A stretch of 64,000 bases of DNA, taken from assembly GCF_019279795.1 (NCBI RefSeq), contig NC_056733.1:1423705706-1423769705 (forward strand), given 5' to 3'. The notes beneath the pieces are model-generated. The model had not been told where the DNA came from. It did no database searches and was given only the letters and a program-made list of their open reading frames with translations. Both the position numbers and the translations under genes were made by a program. Of this stretch, positions 1-10,100 are shown piece by piece (position 1 is the first letter of the stretch; each line of letters begins with the position of its first letter). This DNA comes from Protopterus annectens (taxonomy: Eukaryota; Chordata; Ceratodontiformes; Protopteridae).

Positions 1-1723
1 TTAAATATGGAGACTTCACTCTGTATCCAAGATTGGGCTGAATTCCTAGGGGTAAAACCCCAATAAAAGGAGCTGGGGGCACAGCCAAAAAAAGAAGATG
101 ATGTGGAAGCCCAGGTTCTGAAAGAACCTGTATGGTGACAAATTGAAAAGTATGCACATACACATGCACACATTATATATTTTAATTTACTTTACTTACA
201 GTGCAACAGCAGCATTACTAATCACTGCTTTTTAAACACCGATGACATTCTGTCTTTGACAAAGTTTACTATTCTGTACAGAGCACACTGAATCTTCAGA
301 AGAGATTATCATGTTTTGCCCTCTTTAATGCAAGATCTTTGCATTTGTTTGCAATGGAAGTACTCAAAATCAAAGCTTTCTTTCAGAAACCCTGGACAGA
401 ACAATTTAAACTATTTCAACAATAAACCCCAGTTTGTAGTACTTCTGATGTTTTAAATGCACTATAATATTCTATTTCTTCAGCTACAAAACTACAGTTA
501 AATCAGGTATTCTAAAAAGCTATGGTTCAGGCTCCAAGAGCGCTTTACTGTTCAGCCTACATTTTTGACACTGCTATCCAGTTCCTTCTCTAAGACTGCA
601 TGATAAAAAAGCATTGAATTTAGTTATTTTAAGGCCCTCAATGGCAGGAGACAAGGCAGATGTAAATGGTACATAAAGAGCTCTGTAACCAAAGACTCAA
701 TAGGTTTATTATTCCAGTGAGAAGCAAACAAAGAATACAAATACATTACTATGTGGGCTTTTTCTAAGGTAAAAAGAAACTGTTTTAGGTAGTGCAATGC
801 CAGAGTCAGGGAAACAAATTCCTAAAGACAGTATCATGAGATTTCATGCACACCCACCACAATTTACGTTAAGGAAGCTAAACAACATGAGAATGTCACA
901 AAAAGATGATAAATATCCAAGTCACGTTTTTTATGTAGTGTAGTGTAGGAATCAATTTGTAGGAAGGAAAATCCAACCTTATGAAAAACAAATATGTTTA
1001 GACCACATCTGACTTTGAAGTACCAAAATGTCATGACTACTGGAGTCAAGTTCCAAGAAACAATGCTTTGTGAAGGCAGAGCTCAACAACCGACTATGGT
1101 ACAAAATATCTGCAAATCTTTTGCCAAAACCCTAGTATGCCCTTTGTTAGTGGTATTTTCCAATAGGGGGTTTACCACTTGACAGCAACAGATAATGAAG
1201 TCTGCAATCAACTTCAAAGAGGTCTGAACGATGAAAACTGGGCTCATCCTCTCCTCCTCATAAGTACAAGAGTTCAGCAGCTGCTCTGTTTTCAGAAACT
1301 CATGCACTCAGTTCAGGCATACCATTGTCAAGACAGTGAATATCATGGTTAAGATAGACTTTTTCCTCCAGTTTTGTCTGATTTAAGGACAACTGTGAAA
1401 GCAGTTTAAGGAATTAATAAAGGGTTGTCCTAAACTTTCAAAAGACCAGGAGTCTTTTGGACAGTTCTATAGAGATGAGTGAAACTCTACAACAGAAGTA
1501 AAGGCCATCAGGCAAAGTGCTTTCCATGACATGAACTTCAACGCTGCATAATGAGAAGGTCTGAAAGTTGAAGGACCAAGGTTGTCAGTCATGAAGTTCA
1601 AGTCCCAGGGATGAGAGGTTAAGTCTTGAAATGAGGACAAAAGCTCTGAATCACTAAGGTGTTGCTTGACCAGTTGATATCAGGCCAGAGTCCTGTCCTC
1701 TACAAGGTCATGATGAACAGAAA
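1..1723. other. Non-coding DNA, no feature recognised
   Basis: The open frames here are short, overlap on both strands and match no family I know. I see no terminal repeat, microsatellite or tRNA-like box. This is probably unique or very old repeat-derived intergenic or intronic DNA. It ends exactly where DIRS element 1 begins. Confidence 0.6.
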
Positions 1724-1943
1724 AGTACAGTTGTGTACACTTACCATAAATGTAGATGTTCAAGTGTATTCACTGTTGCAGTCATTACATTTGGGTTATC
1801 CTGCTGGCAGGTTGCCCTCAGTCGGCCTGAATTCCAAAGTCTTGGGTCCTGTGTCGGTTACTGTTGCCTCTTCCCTAACGTCAGGTCGTCAGGGGTATAA
1901 AAGATGCAGTTGATGCCATTTTTTTCAGTTTTTCTTGCCCCAG
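1724..1943. repeat. DIRS element 1 left (3') inverted terminal repeat
   Basis: This is complementary to 7095-7270. The shared part runs from the cactgttgcag block through ggttatcctgctggcagg, an acgtcagg site, a TATA box (tataaaa at about 1896-1902) and tttcttgcc. The outermost 45 bases or so differ from the right end and are represented only in the ICR. The TATA box here points rightward into the element, antisense to its genes. Confidence 0.88.
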
Positions 1944-2113
1944 ATGTCAGGTGCCCCCAAAAGGGTAGGCTAAAAATATGTAAATAAAACATACATGCAC
2001 CCAAATAAGCTTTACCTTCATCTATAAGCAAATACACCACCTAGGTTGTATAGATTAGAGAAGTAAAGATAAGTTCCAGCAAAAATAAGGGGGATGGTGG
2101 GTGGGTAACCTGG

Positions 2114-2214
2114 ACTGCAACAGTGAATACACTCGAACATCTACATTTATGGTAAGTGTACACAACTGTACTATGTTCTTCGTATTTCACTGTTGAAGTC
2201 ATTACATTTGGGTT
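2114..2214. repeat. DIRS element 1 internal complementary region (ICR)
   Basis: Bases 2114-2171 are the reverse complement of the element's left end (1725-1782). Bases 2172-2214 are the reverse complement of its right end. The two halves abut at gtac|tatg, so the ICR equals the reverse complement of the right and left ends joined. In DIRS elements this copy is thought to template completion of the termini during circle formation. Confidence 0.9.
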
Positions 2215-2245
2215 GAGTCCCAAAGCTATGGTTGGGTGGCTGGAG

Positions 2246-3714
2246 CTAAACAGCATTAGGAGCAGCTATGAGGCCCTGCAGAACTGCAGTGGCAAAGCCT
2301 GCCCTGGATTTAGAATAACGAGGCAGATTGTAATGTTTTGTAAAGGTATGCACTGAACTCCAAGTAGCAGCCTCTAAAATGTCTTTGGTTGGTACTCCCC
2401 TGAGAAAGACTGCAGAAATGGCTGCAGCTCTGGTTGAATATGGCCTAATGCCCTTAGGCACTGGTTTGCCATGCTGTGAGTAGCAGAAATGAATGCAGTA
2501 ACCTATCCATTTTGAAATAGTCTGCTTGGAGATAGCCTTTCCTTGTGATGCAGCAGCATATGCCACTAGTAATTGTTCTGTCTTTCTGGAAACTTTAGTT
2601 TTGTCCAAGTAGAATCTAAGTTGCCTGTGTACGTCCAAAGAATGCAGAATTTTATCCCCCTTCTTCTGTGTATTTGGATAAAAAGTTGGCAAATGAATAG
2701 TTTGGTTAAGGGCTACAGTGGATACTACCTTAGGCATAAATGTAGGTTTTGTTCTTAGAGAGACCCTGTCTAGATAAAAAAAGGGTTCCACAGCCATGAG
2801 AACCTGTAGCTCTGAAACTCGTCTTGCAGAAGTTATTGCTAGGAGCAGAGCTGTTTTCCAAGATAAGAACTTTATATCCACAGTAGCAGCTGGCTCAAAA
2901 GGAGGTAAGATGAGTTTTTCCAAGACATAATTGTGGTCCCATGCAGGTATTGGCGTTCACCTTGGAGGCCTTAAGCTTTTGGCTCCTCTGAGGTACTGCG
3001 CCTTAATAAAGGATGAGAAAAGAGTGGTGGCTCTGTATTGTAATGAGCCGAAATGGCAGAGGCATGGATTTTAATTGATGAAAAAGATAGGCCTTTGTCC
3101 AGCATCTCAGTTAAGTATTGCAAAATCTGAGGAATATTTGGGACAGCTGTATCAGTTCCATGAGCTTGGTTCCAAGCACAAAATCTCTTCCATTTCCAAG
3201 CATAGGATTTTCTAGTACTAGGCCTTCTGGCTTCTAAAATGACATAAATTACAGCTTTACTGAGATGTGTGGTTTGTATGGCTACATTATCCGCCATGCT
3301 GCCAGGTTTAGGGTCCTGAGTTGGCTGTGCAGAATCTGATTGTTTTGCTGGGACAGTAGATGAGGAATTTGAGGCAAGGTCCAGGCTGGGCATTGGGACA
3401 AGTTCCTTAAGCTCAGATACCAGAACTGGCGTGGCCAGTCTGGGGCAATCAGAATAATTTTTTGGTTTCTCCTGTCTGACCTTTAGGAGTACCTTGGGGA
3501 GGAGAGGCAGTGGAGGAAAGGCATATACTGATAGGTTTGTCCGGTTGAAAGTTAAGGCGTCCACTTTCCATGCTTGTCTGTGATAAGTCCTTGTGCAGAA
3601 CCTTTTTAGTTGATTGTTGTGAGGGGAGGCAAATAGATCTATGTCCAGGTGTCCCCATTTCTTTGTTATCATGCTGAAGACTTGTGGATCCAGGTGCCAC
3701 TCGTGGGGATCCAT
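2246..3714 (-). pseudogene. DIRS element 1 methyltransferase-like region and tyrosine recombinase
   Basis: The upstream frame (3714 to 2971) begins MDPHEW, contains IDLFASPHN and YAFPPLPLL (the region usually described as Dam-methyltransferase-like in DIRS elements), and runs into the recombinase N-terminus (LEARRPSTRKSYAWKWKRF). A break near 2925-2970 shifts to the frame 2923 to 2246, which holds the catalytic half: an arginine in TSARRVSELQ, the HxxR box and the nucleophile in FTKHYN (Tyr codon 2330-2332). The family would integrate circular DNA by strand exchange. The HxxR histidine reads Tyr (RPYSTR) where the other two copies have His, so this copy is doubly disabled. The Tyr is followed by the usual C-terminal tail of about 30 residues. 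Confidence 0.85.
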
Positions 3715-5236
3715 GAGGTTTCTGCTTAGTTCGTCTGCCAGAGTATTTTCCGTTCCTGGCAGGAATTATGCCTGCAGATGAACTTGGTAAGTCAATGCTG
3801 TGTCCCATAAAGCCATGGGTAGTCTGCAAAGGGGGTAAGAATGAGTGCCCCCCTGCTTGTTTATGTACCACATGACCATGGTGTTGTCTATCAGTAGTTG
3901 TCCCGGTTGAAGTAGGTCCTTGAAGGCTGTCAGGGCATTTTGAACAGCTAGCATCTCTTTTTGATTGATATGCAGATGGTTTTGGTTTGTTGACCAAGTG
4001 CCCTGAATGCCTCTTCCTGCCATGTGTGCCCCCCCAGGCATAATCTGATGCATCCATCGTTAGGCTCTGCCTGGCTGGGGGTAGTGAGAATGGCTGTCCC
4101 CTGTTTTGGGGAAAGGCCTTTGCCCACCATCAAAACTCCTGTTGCAGGCAGGGAATGAGAGTAATCATTGTTTCCAGGCTGTGGCAATGTTGTGTCCAGA
4201 CACTTTTTAGGTACCATTGAATTTTCCTCATATGCAGTCTTGCATATGGAATTAGTAAGATGCAGGATGCCATGAAGCCCAAAGCCTGCAGAATTTTTCT
4301 TGCAGATAACTGGGCCTTTGTTGCCATTTCACTGAAATAGGTAGTCAGTTGCCTTTGTCTGGAGTGAGATGAGCCATCTGCGCAGTTGTATTTAAGCTTG
4401 CACCCAGGAATATTATCTCTTGAGAGGGTACTAGTTTTGATTTCTTTTTGTTGACTGTGTACCCTAGGCATGTGAAAAGTCTTTTCACAAATGTCAGATG
4501 CTGTAGTAGAAGGTCCTTGTTCTCTGCTTGTATGAGGCAGTCGTCCAGGTAAGGATATCTTTGTATTCCTCTTTGCAGTAAGCAGTTACTGGTGCCAGGC
4601 ACTTTGTGAAGACCCTGGGCACAGTAGATAAGCCAAAGGGCAGTGCAGAGAATTGGTAATGCTTTGAGCCAGCCTTGAATCGGAGGCATCTTCTGCATGA
4701 TTGTCTGATTGGGACATGCAGGTATGCCTCTTTTAGGTCTAAAGTCACGAGTCATGCCTTGCTGCCCAGCATGGCAAAAGCTGCTGCAAGGTCAACATCT
4801 TGAATGTTGTTATATCCAGGAAAGTGTTTAAAATAGATAGGTCCAGTATTGGTCTCCATGCTTTGTCCTTTCTGGGCACCAAGAACAGTCTTGAGTAAAA
4901 TCCTTGGCCCTGCTCTTGCTGTGGTACTTGTTGAATAGCCCTCATGTCCATAAGCACTACGACTTGTTTTTGAGCCTCTGCCCATTGATTGTTTAGCAGG
5001 TCTGGCCAACCGTTTGCCCTTGGCAGGGAATGGAAGTGAAACTTGTAGCCTTGTGACACTATGTCTAGTACCCATTTGTCCTGGGTTATAATGTGCCAAT
5101 TTTGAGAAAAAAGTGCTAGTTTTCCCCCTAAGGGTGCTGCCAGAAGATAAGTGCTTGGTGCAGGCAGGGGGAAGTCATTGGGACTGTTTCCTGTATGGTT
5201 GTGATTTGTCCTCTCCACCTTTGGAGGTAGAAGCAC
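3449..5236 (-). pseudogene. DIRS element 1 reverse transcriptase-RNase H, multiply frameshifted
   Basis: RT motifs are spread over several frames: FYSRLFLVPRK and WRPILDLS near 4840-4900, TLDLKEAYLHVPIRQ near 4700-4745, LPFGLSTVPRVFTKCL near 4600-4650 and the catalytic YPYLDD box at about 4540-4551. RNase H follows: DASDYAW near 4040, HINQKEMLAV, DNTMVMWYINKQGG and then the segment joining the recombinase region. A seven-G run at about 4024-4030 (minus strand) throws the RNase H frame, and element 2 has the same kind of run at the same site. The enzyme copies the element RNA and degrades it. The RT start overlaps the end of gag by about 60 bp. Confidence 0.85.
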
Positions 5237-6986
5237 CCCATTGCTTAGACCTGTAGGAACCTTGCGGCTGTGATCTGCCTCTAGGGCATCTGGATCTGCC
5301 CCTTTGAGGTCTGCCTGACACTGGAAAGGACCAATTCATTGTAGGCCAGTGTCTGCTAAATTTAGGTGGCTGTACATGTAAGAAATCCTTGACCGTTTGC
5401 ATAGATTTAGCTTTGTCCTCCATTTTCTTTAACACCTCTTCTGCCTTAATGCCAAACAAGGTATCATGTTGTAATGGAGCATCTAATAATTTGACTAACA
5501 TGATCAGGCAGATTTTGTTCCTTTAACCAAGCATGCCTCCTGATGACAGAACCCGTAACAGCGGCCCTGCAGGAGGCCTCCAGAGAATCAAAACCACATT
5601 GCAAAGTATGTTTTCCAACTTGTTCAGTTGCATGCAATAAATCTTGCATTTCTTTGTTTTCTGCACATTCAGAATTTACCATCATTTTCTGTTTAAGCAG
5701 TGTCATGATATATTGCTGATATTTGAGCTTATGAAACTGGCAATTTAAGGCCCTTATAGCCAAGGTAGCAGATGTGTAAATCTTTTTTCCTCATCTATCC
5801 AGTGTCCTAGAATCCCTGTCAGAGGGGGTAGGGTTTTTTGCAGTGGCAGCCTTGACCCCTTTGGGACCCTGAGAAATAGTTTCTGGGTCTGCAGTAGGGT
5901 TTTTGAAAAGGAATTTATGAGAGTCAGGGACCCTGTAGTATCTGTCCGGCTTGACAGGAGCTGGAGATAAGGGGTCAGACTAGACTCTGAGAACACATCA
6001 TCTTCAATGTCTAACACAGGTGGAACAGCTTAGAGGCCTGTGTTGAGGTACTAAAAGGAAGTATCGGAGCCTCTTCTTAGATTCTGAAAAATCTTGGCTC
6101 TCCCAGTGGAAGTGCTCCCTCATGGTATGCAAGGTTTCCCCAAAAGAGTAATCCTCCGGAACAGAAGCTGAATGAATTGATTCTTCAGCATCAGAATCCT
6201 CATAGGGGGGTAGAGAATATTCCTAATCAGAAGAGGAATCAGAAGAAATGGAAACCTGAACTGAAGATTCATAGTCTGTCTCTTGCCTAGGCCTCTTATC
6301 AGGAGGGGGATGGGAACCCCTGATCAAGGTAATTAAGTCTTTGGCCATTTTGAGCATCTGTTTTTTGGGCATGGAGGCCTGTCCATGTGGCTGGTGAACT
6401 TATTTCTTTGCCTTTAAAGGTGTTTTAGTCTTTGCCTTTGATGTCAGTTTAATATATAATTGTTTAGGTCTGAATACACCCTCAGAAGCAGATGCCTGCT
6501 CAGCGGCTCTGGACCCATCTGAGGGATTAATCTCTGAGGCTCCAATACTTGAGTTTCCAGCGGCCTGACCGACTCCACGTGGGACTCGGTAACGGCCTGC
6601 AACTCTAAAGTAGCAGGCATCAGGGGCTGCGAAAGCGCCTCACCGAGAACTGGCGACTTGCTTAGGAGAAGCTTCGTCATCGGTTTTGACCTCGGTTGCC
6701 TGTCTTTTTCTTTGTGTTTTTTGTGAACTCCGGTAGTCGGATGGCTATCCAACGACATTGTATAATTAAATTTTCGCCCAAAATAGCTTAATGGAAAATC
6801 GTACAGACACTTACTAGTGCGTTGGTTAAATCTAGCACAAAACCGACAACTAAAAACGTCATGGTCAGGGCCTAGGCAAGGAATACAGTAAGAATGAAAG
6901 TCCTTATGAGGTATTTGCTTCCCACAAGAAATACAATTATTAACTTTTTCTGACATCGGTCTGGAGCAAGAAAAAAGTTTCTCCAA
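5175..6986 (-). pseudogene. DIRS element 1 gag-like ORF1, decayed
   Basis: The N-terminus (6986 to 6444) carries a cysteine/histidine cluster: CISCGKQIPH, then YCIPCLGPDH, then CRFCARF. This arrangement occurs in four DIRS copies of the window and looks like a zinc-binding module. The middle is degenerate with several stops (6017-5754 is the next readable part). The C-terminal part (5763 to 5175) reads ALNCQFHKLKYQQ, FDSLEASCRAA and an Arg/Gly/Ser-rich end. Comparison with the gag at 38261-40132 gives at least three frameshifts. It would be the structural, nucleic-acid-binding protein; function is inferred from position and the cysteine cluster only. Confidence 0.78.
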
Positions 6987-7094
6987 TGGGGTACTTGGCT
7001 TTTAATGAAGACTTCAGATCCCAAACTCGAACATGAAAATCTCAGGAGTCGGCCGACCGGCACTTGCGAACTGCTTCTGCTTCGGGCACTGCGC

Positions 7095-7270
7095 GGCAAG
7101 AAAGACTGAAGAAAATGGCGTCGGCTGCATCGTTTATACCCCTGACGTCAGGGAAGAGGCGACAGCAACTGACGCAGGACCCAAGACTTTGGAATTCAGG
7201 CCGACTGAGGGCAACCTGCCAGCAGGATAACCCAAATGTAATAACTGCAACAGTGAAACACGAAGAACAT
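7095..7270. repeat. DIRS element 1 right (5') inverted terminal repeat
   Basis: This is the reverse complement of the left terminal repeat from ggcaagaaag to the gcaacagtga block, ending cgaagaacat. The end sequence is also present in inverted form as the second half of the ICR at 2172-2214. Confidence 0.88.
7133..7150 (-). promoter_or_regulatory. DIRS element 1 promoter: CRE-like site plus TATA box
   Basis: On the minus strand a perfect palindromic TGACGTCA (7143-7150) lies 4 bp upstream of TATAAA (7133-7138), both inside the 5' terminal repeat and about 150 bp upstream of the gag start. The same pair occurs in elements 2 and 4. TGACGTCA is the consensus CREB/ATF site; use by those factors is inference. 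Confidence 0.6.
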
Positions 7271-8612
7271 CTGCATACACACACACAAACACACACACAA
7301 AATGACTGTGGAGTAACTGAGCCATATTATACAGGTATCTGGAAACAGGACAAGAACAAGCATGCTGGCAGAGGATATTCATCTGTCTAAACGAAGAAGC
7401 CATTTTACTTGGTAGAGTATTTCTTTAAGATGAAACACTTCTTGGCAGATTAGAAAGATCAGTGTGTCTACAAAAAAGGAAGAGGTCAAAGTGAAGACGG
7501 TTTTTTCTTACACCATGTGTGAATTTTTTGACTTTCACTGGGAAAGTTTTCTGTACCCTCATAAAACAGAGACTCTAAACCACAACCTTCTTATCCCACC
7601 AACGAATGCTGAAGAAAACTTTATAACAAGGTGCAGAATCAGACAAAATCATGGGAAGGCATACAGGAATCTCTCCTGCAACAGCAGGGAATGACATCCA
7701 TTTTTGTTTCCCCCCTTGCTGTGCTGCACTAAGCAGAAGAAAAGGGGAACCACATTCTCGAGTGGCAAACAAGGCACTCTTCAGAGGCCATCACTTCTCA
7801 AAGATCAGAATAACACATGGCTCCCCCTAATTCTCTGCTCCAGCAGAAGAATACAAGAATAATTTAGTGAATCTGCCAGCATCTTCACTTCACCTGAAAT
7901 GTGAAATTCAGAGATAGTGATTCCTTTGTCTACTGTCTGCTGCCTGATGCACAGTGTCTCTCTGCAGAGGAAGGGTATGATTACATGACCCCCTTGCTTG
8001 TTTAGGTTTCATGTGATGGACTGGCTACTGGAGAAGATCGTGTGAGACCTTGAAAGCAGTTTTTCATCTGCCTTTAGAGCCAAGAGAACCACATATAAAT
8101 CCTGTCAATTGGTGTAAAATTTTCTTCCCTCTCCAGAAGGAACAGAATTCCCATGAACAATATAGTCAGTGAAGTATCCAACATAAAGATGTATAATTAG
8201 TTTGGTTACAGGAAAAAAATATTAAACTTTCAGACAAAGTGGCAGTCCACCATTCCTAGTCCCAGCAACAGGGGGGTTTGAGATGAAGAAATTTACAGGA
8301 GACTCCATAGGCATTGACAGCTTGCTATTCATTCAACATCAATACCTTCAGATGCATAAAAGGTACTGTGCAGATTAACACACACATGAAGCTAAAATGG
8401 TGCAGCAAGGTCCAAAACTGAACTCTCCTCTATGTCCTCACTTCCCCGCCCAACCCAGCAAAGCCATGAACAGACACTGGAAGGTGACTCCACTGACTAA
8501 GTCAATCCTCTGAGATTATATCACAGTGGAGTTCAGCCAATGGAAACTCTTATGGACTGCAGCAAATGGAGTGTCCACTCTAATATTGCCACTTGTTGGT
8601 CATAACATGACA
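7271..8612. other. Non-coding DNA with a short CA-rich tract
   Basis: A CA-rich tract (about 7276-7302) abuts the DIRS right end. The rest has only short open frames on both strands, none resembling a known protein. No terminal repeats are visible. It separates DIRS element 1 from the next DIRS-derived block. Confidence 0.55.
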
Positions 8613-9008
8613 GGAAAGTACAGTTGTGTAAATTCTTACCACAGCAATAGATGTCCTTATTTTCATGGATGCAATATTCATTACCTTTGTGATCTTCTGC
8701 CAAGGATAGCCCAACATTCAGCAAGTATATGAAAACCTTTATTACCTAGGAGCACTGTACATCAGACAGATGCTCCCTAGACAAGTGTAGGGCCTAAAGG
8801 TGACATACGAATGCTCTCACACTAGAACTAAAGTGCCCCAGGAGAACCAGAACCCACAGTGGAAATGGAAAATGTACATTCAGAAAACGTTAAGCAGAAG
8901 AAGAATCTCTCAGCCAGAAAGAAAATATCCCCCACAGAAAAGGAGTAAAAAAAAAACAAAGGTAAGAGGGAGGGAGCGAATACTGCAACAGTGAAAAGGA
9001 GGACATAG
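8613..9008 (-). repeat. Extra copy of a DIRS 3' terminal segment (tandem with 9009-9415)
   Basis: It begins gtacagttgtgtaaattc like a DIRS left terminus and ends gagggagggagcgaatactgcaac plus an aggacata block. The next segment repeats the same landmarks in order: terminus, gccc-rich stretch, aactgaattgcccc, cattcag and gagggagggagtgaatactgcaac. It is therefore a tandem duplication of terminus to ICR start rather than an independent element. It belongs to the same old family as copies B and C. It holds no coding remnant. Confidence 0.6.
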
Positions 9009-9317
9009 TACAGTTCGCAAATTCTTACCAGAACAGTAAATATCTTCACTGTTGCAGTATTCTACATAGAAGGAATGTCCTGCCCAGGGCAGCCCGATGC
9101 TCAGCCAGTATGCAAAAGCCTAAAAAAGATCATGTATGCTCTATATGTCACATTTATATGCCCCGCACAGAACGTAGGACATAAAAGGGGCATATGGATG
9201 CAGCTACCCAGAACTGAATTGCCCCAAAAGAGAACAAAGGAGTCCTGGACAAAGTCCATACACATTCAGAAGGAAAAATTGCAGAACAAAAAAGACTGGT
9301 TTGGAGGGAGGGAGTGA

Positions 9318-9415
9318 ATACTGCAACAGTGAAGAGAAGGACATCTTCTGTTATGGCAAGATTTTACACAATGGTGCTATGTCCTTCTATATCACTGTTG
9401 CAGTATTCTACACAG
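9318..9415. repeat. Internal complementary region of DIRS copy B
   Basis: gaatactgcaacagtgaag through ttttacacaa is the reverse complement of the left terminus. The following tatgtccttctatatcac through gcagtattc is the reverse complement of a right terminus. The whole is also an inverted copy of 8985-9065, the junction between the two tandem terminal segments. Confidence 0.65.
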
Positions 9416-9504
9416 AAGGGAGAGTAAAAAAGCTCAAGAAACAGAATGGCAGATGGAAGGCTGAGAACAGCCCCCAACAAACCCACAAAATGGTTTCAGC
9501 AAAA

Positions 9505-9714
9505 AGTACAGTTTTGTACCTACCATAAATGTAGATGTCTGATAGATATGCAACTGCAGTCATAACATATGGGTTATCCTGCCTCAGGCAGCCCTCAGTC
9601 AGCCGGATTCCAAAGTCTGGGTCCGTCATCGGCTGGTGTCGCCTCCTCTCCGACGTCAGAACGGCTGGAGTATAAAGGCATCGGCTGACGCCATCTTCTT
9701 CAGTGTTTCTTGCC
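9505..9714. repeat. DIRS element 2 left (3') inverted terminal repeat
   Basis: This matches 14885-15064 in inverted orientation, including tatgggttatcctgcctc, gattccaaagtctgggtcc, a gacgtcag site and tataaa (9671-9676, facing into the element). The outer 45 bp are shared only with the ICR. Confidence 0.88.
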
Positions 9715-9897
9715 CCAGATGCCAGGTGCCCTCCTAGGAAGGCTAAATTTGGTGAATGGCTAAAGAATTCCAGACATGCACAACAGTAATAAACAGATAC
9801 ACCATAGAGACACCCCCAGCTAAAAAGGAGTAGGGGTAGTGGACCCATAAAGAAGAATGCAGAGGAGTAGGAGGATGGGAGAATCCGACTGCAGTTG

Positions 9898-9984
9898 CAT
9901 ATCTATCGGACATCTACATTTATGGTAGGTACAGAACTGTACTATGTCCTTCAAGAATGCAACTGCAGTCATAACATATGGGTT
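9898..9984. repeat. DIRS element 2 internal complementary region
   Basis: The first half (to about 9942) is the reverse complement of the left end. The second half (tatgtccttcaagaatgc onward) is the reverse complement of the right end (gcattcttgaaggacat). The halves join at ac|tatg exactly as in elements 1 and 4. Confidence 0.9.
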
Positions 9985-10100
9985 GAATACCATAGCCAAG
10001 CTGGGGGCGGCTGGAACTAAGAAAGTGATGGTGTAGCTAAAATGTCCTGCAGGACTGCTGAAGCAAAGCCTGCTCGGGATCTGGAGTATAAAGGCAGGTT

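Larger units (their letters stand above)
1724..7270 (-). mobile_element. DIRS-like retrotransposon, element 1 (full length, decayed)
   Basis: A 5.55 kb element with genes on the minus strand, so its 5' end is at 7270 and its 3' end at 1724. The left terminus begins agtacagttgtgtacac and the right terminus ends gaagaacat; internal to these the ends are inverted repeats of each other. An ICR at 2114-2214 reproduces both termini joined together, the hallmark of DIRS elements, which replicate through a circle and integrate with a tyrosine recombinase. In transcription order it holds gag, RT, RNase H, a methyltransferase-like region and YR. Every gene carries frameshifts. The gag is close in sequence to that of the element at 34847-40373, so these two are one subfamily. 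The flanks (left ends aaa, right begins ctgcat) show no target duplication. Confidence 0.9.
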
